Shown here: positions 21,656 to 33,757 of the stretch, piece by piece | Numbering within the stretch: the stretch's first letter is position 1 | Layout: the number at the start of each line of letters is the position of its first letter | DNA from: Hyaloperonospora brassicae | Lineage: Eukaryota; Oomycota; Peronosporomycetes; Peronosporales; Peronosporaceae | Reading direction: 5' to 3' | Length of the DNA: 64,000 nt | NCBI GenBank assembly: GCA_947650285.1 | Contig: CANTFL010001465.1 | Span: 1 to 64,000 of the forward strand | The notes under the pieces: generated by a model | The model's database searches: none | Seen by the model: only the letters and a program-made list of their open reading frames with translations | Told to the model about the DNA's origin: nothing | Made by a program: the position numbers and the translations under genes

Positions 21656-21768
21656 AGTCGAGTGAATAGAGTCGAGTGAATAGAGAGCGAGTGAATAGAG
21701 AGCGAGGGAATAGAGTTGAGGGAATAGAGTCGAGGGGATAGAGAGCGAGTGGATAGAGTCGATGGAGT
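21650..21768. repeat. Short tandem repeat starting in the AlaRS stop codon
   Basis: About eight imperfect copies of a 14-16 bp unit of the form GAATAGAG(TC/AG)CGAGT fill most of the gap between AlaRS and APC8. The first copy overlaps the AlaRS stop, so the array may have grown from the end of that gene. Confidence 0.85.
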
Positions 21769-21837
21769 CTTGATTTGTCAACAAAGACACGTTGGTGTCA
21801 CTGTTCCCCGCACGCCCTCGTCGTCAAGATAGTGACA

Positions 21838-24065
21838 ATGGACCCGGCAGTGATCGCCGCTCAACTGCGCGTCGCGGTGGGCGACCTGCGCGCCCGTGGG
21901 CTCAACAAGGCCACGCAATTTGCAGCAGAGCTTCTCCTTGGTATCGGAGAGGCCGCTGCATGCCGAGAGTCGTCGTCGAAGTCGCGAAATGACGACGACA
22001 GTAGCGACGAGGCTGAGGACTGGGCGGAGGCCGACCGCTATGAAGCTGCTAAGGCCTGCTTTGACATGGGCGAATACCTCCGTGCTCACCACTTGCTATC
22101 GATCTGCACTGAGCGTGACGTGGGATCGTGCCGACGCCTGACGCACAAGACGCACTTTCTCCGCAACTATTCTTTGTTTATGGTAGGAAAAGACCCGAAC
22201 GTCTGCTGAACATGGAGCTGTAAACCCACAGTGTGTTCGTATTTGCTGATGCATACAGGCTGGTGAAAAAGCGAAAGAGGAGATGGATCTGGTGATAAAT
22301 GTCACAGGCAGCAGCAAAGGTCTAGTTTGGATTCAAGCATCATCCTTGGGACGTGCTGCCTGTTGCTAACGTGAATGCTCGTCCGCTGGACTATCTTTAT
22401 GTTTTTGACAGAGTTGGACCGCAATTTGCATCGCCAAGGCACCAATCCTCATCTGAAAGAGCTGTACTTGTCGCTAAGTTCCGCGTACCAACAGAACTTG
22501 CTGGACGGGTTTGGCCTCTACCTTTACGCTGTCGTTCTCAAGCGTCTGGGCTACAGTACAAGTACTGGAAGCACAGAAGCACAATCTTCGACCCCAGTTA
22601 GTATGAAAACTCGACGCCGCGTGGATTCCGCAGAGGAACAAAAGCGTCAGCACGTGCGTTATCTCGATGCTGCCAATGTACAGACAGGCTCGACAAGCGA
22701 GTCTGGTGTACTGACATTTGACGTTGCAACGCGGTTCATCCTTGTCGAATCGATACGACTCTACCCGTGGAATTGGTCGGCCTGGATGGAGCTGGCAGCT
22801 CATTCTCCTTTCACATCCAATGTATGTAAATCGCTGTAGCGCGCTATCGACTGAGTTAAGTCTAACAAGTCATTATTTGGCTGCAGGAAGAAGAAATTAT
22901 TCTAGCGACAAGCTGTTCATGGATGTTCCAGCTATTTCAAGCACACGTCTTGCTTGACCAGCAGCAAAATGATGGCGCACGTGTGCTCCTAACTGGTTTA
23001 GAAGAACATTTCCCACGTAGTACCTATCTTTTGGCGCAGCAGGCGCTGACAAGCTATCACATACGAGACTTTGATCTGTCTCAAGAACAATTTGAGCGGC
23101 TAGCTGCGCAAGACCCTCATCGGATGGAAAACATGGATGTATACTCAAACGTGCTGTACGTGAAGGAGAACAAGACAGAGCTTAGTCGATTAGCGCATCG
23201 AGCAATCAAGGTGGAGAAGTACCGGCCGGAGACATGCTGCATCATTGGAAACTACTATTCGATCAAGAACAAGCACGATCGCGCTATCATATATTTTCAC
23301 CGCGCTTTAAAGCTCGATCCCCACTTCCTGTCAGCGTGGACACTCATTGGCCACGAGTACATCGAGATGAAGAACACAAGTGCAGCTGTTGAGGCCTACC
23401 GCCACGCAGTTGATCTGAACGCACGAGACTATCGCGCTTGGTACGGACTTGGGCAGGCCTACGAGATTTTGAACATGAATCTGTACAGTATCTACTACTA
23501 TCGGAAATCTGTGGCGATTCGTCCCTATGACGCGCGCATGTGGTGCGCCTTAGGTGGCTGCTACGAAAAGCTGGACAAGATCGAGGAAGCTCTTACGTGT
23601 TTTCATCGTGCCGTGAATAATCAAGACCGTGAGGGCATTGCGTCGTACCATCTAGGCCGTCTTTATGCGGTGCGTGGGCAGCAACATGACGCTGCCATGT
23701 ATTATCAGTTGCACCTCGGTCTTCAAAGCACACCAGCATCACTTTTATCCCACGATCTGGATACACCGAAGCGAGTCATCACAACGCATGATGAACACGA
23801 TACTAAGGACGAAAGAGAGGTGCTTGTTCTCCCTAGTGGCAGTGGTGGTAACATTCGCTTGGACACTCCTCAAGCGATGGCAGCGATACTGTTCCTTGGC
23901 AACTTCTATAAGCAATTGGGCCGATTTCCTGAAGCGACCATATTCTGTAACTGCTTGCTAGACATGCAGGGACCAGAGAGAGAGGAAGCCAAGGCACTTT
24001 TGCGGGAGATGCATAGTTTGGAGGCAAATTGTATGCAAAATGCCTCCAACGCAGGCGAAAAATAG
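21838..24065 (+). CDS. APC8: Anaphase-promoting complex subunit 8 (Cdc23), TPR protein, four exons
   Basis: Exons 21838-22182, 22259-22319, 22412-22821 and 22887-24065; introns 76, 92 and 65 nt, all GT-AG, phases consistent, 664 aa. APC8/Cdc23 is a TPR scaffold of the anaphase-promoting complex, the nuclear ubiquitin ligase that drives mitotic exit. The last exon holds the recognisable TPR array: MENMDVYSNVLYV, RPETCCIIGNYYSIK, HDRAIIYFHRALKLDP, AWTLIGHEYIEMKN, YRAWYGLGQAYEIL, LYSIYYYRKSVAIRP and MWCALGGCYEKL, in the family's usual order and spacing. The N-terminal exons give the Cdc23-specific helices. The length is normal for the family. It converges with the LRR gene, which ends 18 bp beyond its stop. 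Confidence 0.95.
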
Positions 24066-24083
24066 GTTGCTTGGTTTGTTCCA

Positions 24084-26781
24084 TCATCGTTGTGACGCTG
24101 ACGTGACACAGAAGCGGCATCGGTAAATTCGCTTGTTTGCCTTCACTTGCTCAAGTAAGCCAAACGAACGAATGGCTTTTCCGTGCTTTGCAAGATCATC
24201 GTCTCGTTTCACGTCATGCACGAGATCGGTCGAAACACTCAGTTTCAGCCAAGACGTCTTCAGCTGATGCGCTAACGCCATTGCCGCAGCCTCAGATGTG
24301 ACTGTGGCGTGCAGTTCCAATGCAATTTCGTGCACCGATTGCATTTGCGAAAAGCACGAACCAAAAGTCGGTGTTGCCTGGACTTCGCACGCAATCGCGA
24401 AGGCCAGCGTCATTTTCCGCATTTCCGGAGCGACTGCACATGACAGCAGATCACATATGGCGCCCGAATCTAGACACATTTGCGGCATACGCAATGCTAG
24501 AACTTCACACACACGCAATCCATCCTCCATAAGCTTTCGCACAGAAACATTCACCCCGGTCGAAATGGTCCCACTTTGACAATAATAGCAGATACGGCAT
24601 GATCGCAATACCGCGTAGTCGGCAATGTGTGCGATCGTATCTGCGATCCTATGGTCGGCGTTGTTTCTTTCGCGATCTGGCAAAGATGCAATATTAAGTT
24701 CAAGGTCAAGATGCTTCAGTTGTGCGAATTCACCTTGCAACTCGGCAGATAAAGCGTCGAGCAACTTGTTCGTGTGTACACTGCTGGAGGACCACTGAAG
24801 CATTTCCACTTGCTGCAGGTCCCAAGTGTCGCTTGTTCGCCAGTTGGCCTCCTCTGTCTCGATCGTGCAACGAGAACTGCTGGTGATTCCCCGCAAGTAT
24901 AACTTTTGTGTTGTGCTTCCAGGTGCAAAAAGAGCATTCAACCAGCGCGAATCACTAGTGATGCAGTTTGAGCCAAAATTCAGGCACTGAAGACGATTGC
25001 TGACATCCATTAGTGCCAGGCGCACACTCTCCTCTACCGCTGTTCGACCACCGAGCGAACTCATCGAGTTGAACGGCGCGACAAGTTCTGGGAAGCAGGA
25101 TTCCAAGAGCAGGTTCTCAAGCCCTGATAAGCTAGCGAGCAGGGGCCGGAGATGCTGAGCGCCTTCATACCACAACGTATTGTATGACAAATCCAGCGTC
25201 TTCAAGCTACTGAGCGCTGACAGGGATCCAACAGATGTACTATCGCCGGTCAGCAATCGCATAAGGGCAGCAATGTCGGCTGGACGTGGAGCAGCGATGC
25301 CACGAAAACTAAGTCGCTCGACGTTCTGACGCAGCAACGGTAAGCGCAGCAATTTGCACAGTACTTCGAAGGCAGCTGCATTGAAAAAGCCGTTCGACAC
25401 ATCCAGTTCCTTCACAGGAGGTAAGCCAGAAGTCGCAAAAATGTCCACCAAGTCCTGGAGATCGCGTGCAGAATGGAAACCGATGCCAGACAGGTCAAGA
25501 TAATGTGCTCCTTTTTTCACCGCCAGTACCGCAGTAATCGATGGCTTTGCTTCCTGCCCAATATCCACACACTAGAAGAGGGCAAGATAAGCAGAACGAA
25601 GGTAAGCGTGGTCGTCGTGTCTCTCACATTCATACACGCCGCCATGATTCTGACGCTTACCCTTTTCTGATACAAGCTTCGCGCCGATGGCAGATTATGC
25701 AGCCCTACTGAGGCAGCAGTACCGTTGCCAGAACTGTTCAGACGCCTAGCCAATCGCGAGGAATCGCGTGCGAGCGCCACTGCATCCTCTTGTGCTTCCT
25801 CGCACGACAATTGTTCGAATCCCATCTGTCGCTTGATGTCAATAATGCCAATCTCGTCCAGCTCTACCAACATGGTGCTGGAACTTGCATTTGCCAAAGA
25901 GAAGTTTTGCGAAAGCGGGTCGCCGGACGTGAGACTGAAACCCTCCCAAGGACGCGCGTCTTCCTCGCACGAACACTTCGACGGCCCAAAACACGTCCGT
26001 GTAGCCTTCGCCAAGACTCGAGAGCTAGTCCCATCAAGTTCTCCCAGCACCACCAGTTCCTCATGAGGGTCCTCGCCCGTCACATCGAGTCTATGATAAA
26101 AGTTGCTGTCTTGTCTACGAAAACTCTCAAGGCACCCGGTAACTCTCTTGTCCAGAAGGCTGATGTCGTCGCGATCGAGTCCGTCCATTCTGATGAACCA
26201 GTAGTCTAGTCGACTCTCGGACACTAGTCGTCGGCTCTCCATGAGCTGGTATATGGCATTGCCATCGTCAATGCTCAGCCCTGTCCGACAGCCGTAAAAT
26301 GTCAACATCCGATCTCAGTGACCAGTGCAGCTGCTCAAGTCAACGCACCCGAGTGCACAGCCCCTTTGGTGCCAGTCTCGTGCATACGTGGAAACGTGAA
26401 TTGCTGCGTGGAGCGATGACGGATTTCTCCGCGTCGGAGTTGGATGCCTAAATCCACGACACGAAGGTACTGCAAGAGTGTAAACGCGTTCATCATTGGC
26501 ACCAGAGTGTCTGTACCGAACCAACGCACCATTTTGAACCATTGAGTAGCCGACTGTGGCGACAGATTCTGCAGCGTGTTCGTCTCCAGCTGCTCGATCG
26601 CATCGCAGTAGACGACTTTCAGCCGCTCGATTTCGGTAAGAATTGCCTTCAGATGCTCCGTCAGGCGCTGGCCTTCTCCTCGCATGACCAACTGTGCGGC
26701 AGTCTGTTGTCGATGGAAGTAGTTGCGATCACGATTGTCACTGGGACGAGATGTGTGGTTTGTGCTACGATTGTGGCTCAT
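24084..26781 (-). CDS. Leucine-rich-repeat protein, three exons, function unknown
   Basis: Exons 26781-26349, 26280-25661 and 25571-24084. Intron 2 (89 nt) has a clear GTAAGC donor and CTTCTAG acceptor; intron 1 (68 nt, GTGCGT...GACAG) is inferred from frame agreement. The product is about 846 aa. The N-terminal part has a long helical stretch (LTEHLKAILTEIERLKVVYCDAIEQL). The last exon has ribonuclease-inhibitor-type leucine-rich repeats: HYLDLSGIGFHSA, VKELDVSNGFFN, LKTLDLSYNTLWYEG, LQCLNFGSNCI and LKHLDLELNI. It has no signal peptide or membrane segment, so it is probably an intracellular scaffold. I know no specific family name. A GACT-type microsatellite lies just upstream of the start. 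Confidence 0.75.
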
Positions 26782-26839
26782 CTATTGGGCCTTTTAGTTG
26801 TGGCTCTGTGGCGTTATGTGACGGAGCTGTCAGTTCTTT

Positions 26840-26900
26840 GCGCAGTCAGTCAGTCAATTAATCAGTCGGTCAGTCAGTCAGTCAATTAATCAGTGAGTTA
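26840..26900. repeat. Tetranucleotide (CAGT/AATC)n microsatellite upstream of the LRR gene
   Basis: Interrupted (GTCA)n with AATC variants, about 60 bp, lying 60-120 bp upstream of the minus-strand LRR start. Similar arrays precede two other minus-strand genes in this window. Confidence 0.8.
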
Positions 26901-28624
26901 GCTATACCCAGTGATCCACGAGAGAGCTTTTGCAGATCAGTCGCTGGAAAGTGGTCGAGTGTTCGTGTCGATATCCGGGTGCTAGTCATACTCTAGTAAA
27001 CCAAACTCTGGACGCAGACAGATCGTCGGCGCCGACTTCCAAAACGTTCGCATTCGTCCAAGCTCGAGCCAAATAACCACAACTGACGTCGGCTTTGCCA
27101 AGTCGCAACTTATCTTGTAGCGAAGGACACAACGCAATTCTGGTCCGCTACGCGAACCAGCTTCGGCTTCGCTAGGCTGTCATTCCGCTGTAGAGTGTGT
27201 CTATGACGAGAGCAACCAGGACCTGCTTGGTGGGTATCTGATGGACACGAAAGAGATCGCGAGGCCAGGCTGCAGGATATTGCAGTAGTAAAAGTCGCAT
27301 GAAATCATTCGTGAGGAAGGAAGACAGAGTATGGTCGATTCCATACTGGGAAGTACGGACTCACGCCAAGTGCTACCCGCGCCGACCCGGAAGATGGATA
27401 CATAAATCCTCCTTTCACTACCATTGCACGCTCGGAACAATTGGTAAAGCGCTCACAGGAAATCATGTGCACTTCCTTTGGCTGTCGTCTGCTGGATCTT
27501 GAAAGCTTCGAGTTGTAGCTGTTTACGTCGCGGTCTCCATTTTAGACATATGTGTCGTCGCGATCGTTCGTGTTCAGGTTCTGGTGATGCGATTCCTGTC
27601 ACAACTCGACTACGCTTCGCTTGGCGGTAAGTACACACATACACGTATCTGCCCCTCATCCTGCGCGTCCTACCGCACACACCCATTAGCGTACAACGTG
27701 TCGCTCTGTTGCACAACGCGAGTTATCCTCCACCGCCTCGCTAACGTAGCAACAGCAAAGATACTGCACTAGGACAGCGACAAACGAACATGCGCGATCA
27801 TTCGAGGAAAGGCGAGATACACGCACTATGTGTATGTTCACGTCTGCAGCCTCTGTAGTCATTGACGAATTTCGTAACGCTGCCGTTTCGTTAATGACGT
27901 CAAGAACGATAGGAGTTGCGTTCGGTTACGTCCAGGATGGCTCGGTCAAACTTGACATTAACTGATCGATCCTACTAGGTACGTTCAACGAAACTCGAGG
28001 CCAAGCGTAACGGGCACAAAGTTTCAACAATGCGTAGAATTATGAAACCGGGACAAGAGGACTGCTAAATCTCGAGATCTTCGTTTTAGACGAGCAAATT
28101 TAGCTCGTACCAGTGCGCTTTTCGGCGCTAGTCTCGCCTCGTATCATGACAAGTCCTGCATTAATCCCACATACTGTCATTCAATGCAAGACTTGTATTG
28201 GTGTTTAACTTCCACAAAAGACGGGAATCGCCTTGGTACACAAGTGCCTTGTCTTGTAGTGTACCGCGAATGATCTGTTGCTATTGACATCGTTTGGTCG
28301 ATTTCAAATTACAGCTCTTGCTGTCACTGAGAGCAGCAGTTGCTACTACTGCACAAAACGGCACGTACTGTATGCGCGGCACTTCATCAAACGAGCGCGC
28401 ATAGTAAGCAAAGCGGTACGCTAAACGGCTAGCGGCTTGAGCAAGTTACACTCGATACGAGACTGGTCTCAAGAACATGGATTAGCATCGCGCACCTATT
28501 TCGACGGACAGATAGATGCTCGAAGAGGAAAGATCGACCAGTACTACAGTCTTATAAGCATGAACACTGAGTCATTGTTGCCTTTCCATCGAGGTTTATA
28601 TTGTAATAATTACTATCATTATTC
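26901..28624. other. Intergenic, no supported gene
   Basis: Only short open frames without recognisable motifs. It should hold the LRR gene's distal promoter and the 3' region of the PX-ankyrin gene. Confidence 0.6.
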
Positions 28625-30712
28625 TTACAGGACAGCGTACGCGCGACCATCTTCCGACACAATTTTCACTTCATGTGAGAACTCTGCAGTGGAATCACCC
28701 GCAGCCGTTTGCTTCATCGAATTCGTTCCTCGATGATTGTTGATCTGGCTGTGAGCAAAGCTGATACAATATCTCGCGATGTTCTCGTGGCCATGCGAGT
28801 TCGCAAGATCCACGACGTCTAACCCACGCGCTGTCTTGGGATGAATACTAGCTCCGTGGTTCAGTAGCAGCTTGCACATTGGTAGATTGCCAAATTGAGC
28901 GGCCAGGTGCAGCGGCGTCTTGCCGTTGAAATCATTCCTTGTGTTTACAAAGGCATCGTGCTCCAGCAATAGCCGAAGCACGGGTAGCGTCTGGCATGCA
29001 ACGGCCACGTGCACCGTCGATACATTATCAGCGTTGCGCAGATTGACATTCGCTTCGTATTCCAGCAGCATTTCCATGATCTCCAGGTCTCCCAACTGGA
29101 CGGCGGAGAGCAAGGGCGACACACCATTTTGGTCCGTGATGTTCGTGTCAGCCCCGTGCGTCAGTAACATTGCCACGATGCTACGATGCCCACCGCGACA
29201 CGCGACTTGTAAGCTCGTATGGCCATTCTCCATCACTGCGTTTGGATCCGTGCCGCGGTACAAAATAGATTCTACGGCATGCGCGTGACCAATTTGACTC
29301 GCCACAAATAGCGCCAGCTCCCATTGGCGATCCTCGTGCCAGTTTCCCATCGGTACGGTGGGGCTTCCGAGGGCTCGTGGGTCCATCAAAAGGTGCTCTC
29401 TAAATTTCTCCAGAAATGAGCACATCGAAGCTTCTTCACTTCGAAGCACTACTTTTGGAAGTCCCAGCAGCAAGGTCTGCGGCGCCTTGGTGTCAAAAGT
29501 AGCAACACCACGACGCGTCGTTATGACTGGATTGCGTGCCAGGAAATCAGTATGGCGTCGGATGTCAACGCCGCAGTTGTATCGAGACCAAAAATCGGCA
29601 GGATTCGCAGTGCGATTAGCACGATGAGAGGACGTTGAGTTCCTGGTGAACGTTCGGCCCGTCGTAACAGAGTTCTCTTCGTCATCATTGCCATGTGGTT
29701 TGACCGACGACATAGAATTCTTCCGAGCCCCTTGACGGTCGAAGTTGGAGTTGACGCTTTGGGAATGATTGCAGTTGGACCCCCTCTTCCGATGGTGGTG
29801 TCCAATGCCAACATCATACAAGGACTCGTTTTCTGCTGATGACGCTTGTGTTTGGCTGTCACATTCGTTGCCGATGAAGCTGCATGTACTCCATGTGCTG
29901 TCGTCATCATGACTCCTAGCACTGAAGAACGCGGTGCTTATGCTCACCGCGCTATCAGGTCTTCTGCATTGAGCTATGGCAGTAGATCGGCCGTCAGCTG
30001 AGAGCTGCAGTGGTGGTCGCGGTCCCAAATTTACACGTCTCTTTTGGTCGAAACCAAAGAAAGCGCTCAAGGATATCAGCACCTGACAATTGTCGAGCTC
30101 ATCAATGCTTTGTAGAAATGAATGGGGGAACGTGTCAAAGAGCCCTCGCAGAGTCGTAATAAACAACTCCAGCTTTTGGCGTCGACTTTCCAGCACGGAC
30201 GGTGTGTTGCGCTTGATCTGGAACTTTGACGGGAACGGGTAGCTCTTGAGAAAGTGGTGGAAGCTGCGAAATGTACAATTCCAGCTACGGCAGCGGCAGG
30301 ACGTCGCGAATTTGCCGCCACCAGCAACTGATCGAGAATCAAAAGCGGTTGCGAGCACGCGCTGCGACGAGCGGTCGACGTGGCCTGGCCCGGTACTATT
30401 GAAGCGTGACAGTGATGCACTCGAAGGTGTTTTCGTGGCAAGCGTCAAGTCTTTCCAGAGCTTGCGGAATTGAGAATACGACCGCGTCGCTGTGATGTGG
30501 ACGTTGGACGTCTTGACCGTCATACTGTTGACCTGTTTGTCGTCTTCTGGAGAAATCTGTCGAGCGCTCCTGCTCGGGATACTCGATCCAAGTGGCGCCT
30601 TGATCTTGTCATGTCGAACAGGGCGGTCCTTCAGCTGAATCACGAACACCTGTTTGCCTGCGCGGACTTCGTAGGAGGGGATGGCCACGTCATGCGCCTG
30701 TAGCCAACTCAT
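28625..30712 (-). CDS. PX-domain and ankyrin-repeat protein
   Basis: A single exon, 695 aa, with ATG at 30710-30712. The first third is a PX phosphoinositide-binding domain: VFVIQLKD strand, ITATRSYSQFRKLWKDL (the RxYSxF lipid-binding motif), KSYPFPSKF (the Pro-rich turn) and SRRQKLELFITTLRGLF. It is split by an insert of about 60 residues (roughly 90-150) that contains a CRCRSWNC cluster. A Ser/Asn-rich linker follows. Residues about 455-655 hold about five ankyrin repeats (NGHTSLQVACRGGHRSIVAMLL, GKTPLHLAAQFGNLPMCKLLL). PX binding to PI3P would place it on endosomal membranes with the ankyrins recruiting partners. Oomycetes have many such combinations. Confidence 0.88.
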   Translation of the reverse strand: MSWLQAHDVAIPSYEVRAGKQVFVIQLKDRPVRHDKIKAPLGSSIPSRSARQISPEDDKQVNSMTVKTSNVHITATRSYSQFRKLWKDLTLATKTPSSASLSRFNSTGPGHVDRSSQRVLATAFDSRSVAGGGKFATSCRCRSWNCTFRSFHHFLKSYPFPSKFQIKRNTPSVLESRRQKLELFITTLRGLFDTFPHSFLQSIDELDNCQVLISLSAFFGFDQKRRVNLGPRPPLQLSADGRSTAIAQCRRPDSAVSISTAFFSARSHDDDSTWSTCSFIGNECDSQTQASSAENESLYDVGIGHHHRKRGSNCNHSQSVNSNFDRQGARKNSMSSVKPHGNDDEENSVTTGRTFTRNSTSSHRANRTANPADFWSRYNCGVDIRRHTDFLARNPVITTRRGVATFDTKAPQTLLLGLPKVVLRSEEASMCSFLEKFREHLLMDPRALGSPTVPMGNWHEDRQWELALFVASQIGHAHAVESILYRGTDPNAVMENGHTSLQVACRGGHRSIVAMLLTHGADTNITDQNGVSPLLSAVQLGDLEIMEMLLEYEANVNLRNADNVSTVHVAVACQTLPVLRLLLEHDAFVNTRNDFNGKTPLHLAAQFGNLPMCKLLLNHGASIHPKTARGLDVVDLANSHGHENIARYCISFAHSQINNHRGTNSMKQTAAGDSTAEFSHEVKIVSEDGRAYAVL

Positions 30713-30776
30713 TGCGGCTGTCGGGTATCGTTGGCGGGTCGATCGGTTGGTCGGTTAGTTGGTAAGTAAGTGGTTG
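30713..30776. repeat. Degenerate (GGTC/GGTT)n microsatellite at the PX-ankyrin start
   Basis: Runs of GGTCGATCGGTTGGTCGGTT type within about 60 bp upstream of the PX-ankyrin ATG. Confidence 0.6.
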
Positions 30777-33282
30777 GTACCCTTTTGTCAACTGAAGGGG
30801 TAATTGGTTTGTGAGGAAGGAGGAGGGGTCCAAAGGTCTTCGAACGACCGGTATGCGCGTGTCGGGACGAGTGCAACGGGGACGAGTGCGTACGTCACAC
30901 GCCGCGGCTTTCGAGCGTGTCGTGAGGCCAGTTCAACGCGGGGCTCGAACGATCATCTCAGTCCGCTTTGCTGATCCCGTCGGCACGATCGTTTCTAAGG
31001 GGCGTCAGTGGGTATGTATACTCAGCTCTTGGGCGTTTCAGTATCTGACGTCTCCTACGAGGTCGACTGCGTTGTATCTGATAAGCGTAACCTTCCGGGG
31101 CGTGTTACTCATGCTGATCCCGTACGGATGAAACGCTCGGAAGTGCTCGAACGTGTCCTCAATGACAGAGTTACACAGTGTGCGCAATCGGACGAGAAAC
31201 GTGCAGTTGTTGCCTGTCGACTCGAAGATGGATCGTTCATTGACCGGACTGCAAAAGACCTCTCATCATTGGAGCTGAAACGGACGGCAAGAACGCTGGA
31301 GAAATCGTCAAGTCTACTCGACTGGCAACCAGTCGACGGGCAACTCGTGCAATGGTGACTTGTATGTGCCTCCTGGACGGCGTAACAGATGGCGACAATC
31401 TAATTAGCAAGTAGTTAGCTCTGTAGCCAGAGTCTGAACGTGTACAGGATGGATAAGTCATGTGGGCATCATCTACCCTGGCCATGAGAACACATCACTC
31501 CCTCATTCGCGCATGAGATGGAATGAGCGCGTACATGTACTCGCCCTGTTCTTCGTGCAAAAGTTAATCTCAGCGCTTGATCGCCAGATGAGACGTCACT
31601 TTCCTGCGTTTTACGTGCTGATGACAGACTCATAACTGACCAGCAAACGCGTTCAGACGTCCTGCGCAACAGGCAACAGAGAGAAAAGTTTCCTCGTGCT
31701 TCTATGCCTGGCCATTCATCGCATCTCTACAAAGCATCCGCAGCAGAATTAGTCAATCGACAAACAGCATTGTTTGCTCGTGCGCTGTTCCGTCTTGTTC
31801 CTTAATGGTCACCAAAGGCCCAGTGTACTCGACAGCGAGCAGCAGCGTTGTGTCTTGTATGTACAGCCGGACTGCGGCACCGTACGAAGCTGCTGATGTG
31901 TTGTCGCGGTCTCAAGCGCCTCGCTGCTGAGCTCCAAACGCGTTCTGTTCCATTGTTCAAACCTCTGCAGATACGACCATCAGTAAGCACTACGTCGAGG
32001 ATTCAGTCTTCTCACGAAACCGCTAAGCGCCCGTGATCGGGCACACTGCTGACAAGCACGAGTCGCTAAGTTGGTAATGGATTGTTAACGGCGTAGTCTC
32101 GAGGACTGTTTGACGTCTGGAACTGAAACAAAGCGCCCTCGACGAGCCATCGACACAGGGTCTCATTGTTGTATGGTAGGCTACAACCAGGGCGGGTTGG
32201 CTTGCGCACGTGTTGTACATCAAGCGCTTAACATGCTTACCTGATACCGCGCAACAAGACGGGTGTTGTGCGATGGTTTGCATGCTATCTGATGGATTAG
32301 CAACGGAGAAATGTTGCGTCGCAGCGACCTCTCGAGTGTGGCAAGCCTTGTCAAGCATACCCCGTAGCACTCATGCAAGTGGACGGTCAGGTGCAAGTCG
32401 TGTTTGCGTTGGACCAGTGTGAACATGCCGATGCACCAGACATGGATCAGCACTGCGTCGTTGAGCATATGACCAGATTATCTATCATTTGTTTCGGTTT
32501 GCAGTGCTGCATGAGTCAGCGTGTCAATGGATGCGATATACCATCTACGTAGTGAATGCATTCGGCCACACCCGTGTGCTGGACAGAGAAGGGGAAGAGT
32601 GTGGCCTGCACCCTGACAAGTCTCCGAGCTGCTCTTACTTTCGACATCATGGAGCCCATCGTCCATCAATTGCTTATGGAGGTGCGCAGTTTGTTCATCC
32701 ACAGTCGTTTCGTGACATGCGCCGATTGCCGTCCAGTCTTTTGTCGCGTGGCTAAGGGCTTCCGCATTCACAAGTCGACAGCAGCAGCACGACAAGTGCA
32801 GCTCGAGAGTTTCCGCGCTGTGCACGCATATGCAAGGTGTGCAATGTTCATCCGAAGTGATAGCGATGTATCTCAGCGAGATTGTTTTGATTGCTTTGGG
32901 TGTTCCGGAATGAGATTGTATCGAAGAGACCGCTGATGAAGAGGAGAGAAGGTGGCATAGCCGCCAGAATACCCCATCGGGCACCAGCCAATGCAGCGAC
33001 GGCCTTGCAGAGCACCAACATTGCATCAGCTCGTAGCACGAGTATCTACTACTTCAGCGTAGCTACTAACGCCGCTCAAACTGCTGCAAATGTGCGATAT
33101 GGACCGGTAGAAACGGTCGAGGTAAGCAGTGATCGTGGACAAACAGTGTACGACTCGACCGCTTTGGCGACTTGTTTTCATGCTTGGTCAAAGACCGTCG
33201 TAGCCTGTGATGTCGCTACGTGGATGCCACGATGACAGGCAAGAACCTGCCGGCAAAGTTTCGTGACGAGATGTCTGATCTC

Positions 33283-33350
33283 GAGCTGGGTGAGAAGAGC
33301 TTTGAGATTAGATGATCCGATCCGATCTCAAAGCTTTTCTCACCCAGCTC
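33283..33350. repeat. 26-bp inverted repeat with 16-nt spacer
   Basis: Arms 33283-33308 and 33325-33350 (GAGCTGGGTGAGAA...) pair over 26 bp with one mismatch; the spacer is 33309-33324. It lies about 400 bp downstream of the kinase gene's stop. Confidence 0.9.
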
Positions 33351-33454
33351 GTTGATCTCTTTTGGTGCGCAGGAGATGCCAAGAACTGCTGTTTTCGCTT
33401 CAGCTTGCTCTGTGACACTGACCTCTTGCTTACGGTGAAAAACCGCACAAACAC

Positions 33455-33578
33455 GCGCAACAACGACCAACAGCGCCTACAAATCATCGCGCGCAACAAC
33501 GACCAACAGCGCCTACAAATTTTCGCGCGCAGCAACGACTAACAGCGCCTACAAATCATCGCGCGCAAGCAACAGCGA
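33455..33578. repeat. 36-bp minisatellite, about 3.4 copies
   Basis: Units at 33455-33490, 33491-33526 and 33527-33562 plus a partial copy. The unit starts GCGCAACAACGACCAACAGC and varies at three or four bases. Confidence 0.9.
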
Positions 33579-33757
33579 CGTGCACGGCATACCCGACTCA
33601 ATCACCAGTAATGGGTTCGAGGCCACTTCTGTATTCGTACGTCACACGAGTTGTTCACGCCGAGCTCATACTTTTCTAGTTTACCCACAGTACAATTACC
33701 CTACGAGGATAGCTGCACAGCAACCATACACTTGGTCCGTCTACATTGCAAGTGCGC

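Larger units (their letters stand above)
30777..33757. other. Intergenic with hairpin and minisatellite, no supported gene
   Basis: Several open frames of 60-180 codons exist on both strands, none with a recognisable domain or consistent exon joins. It may be a decayed gene or element. The right end contains a 26-bp inverted repeat and a 36-bp minisatellite, listed separately. Confidence 0.5.

Noticed and set aside
31008..31358. 116-codon ORF downstream of the PX-ankyrin promoter
   Set aside because: No recognisable domain, no neighbouring exons in phase, and alternative frames equally open.
32478..33026. Cys/His-rich ORFs on both strands
   Set aside because: Overlapping on both strands with no motif spacing typical of zinc fingers; treated as non-coding.
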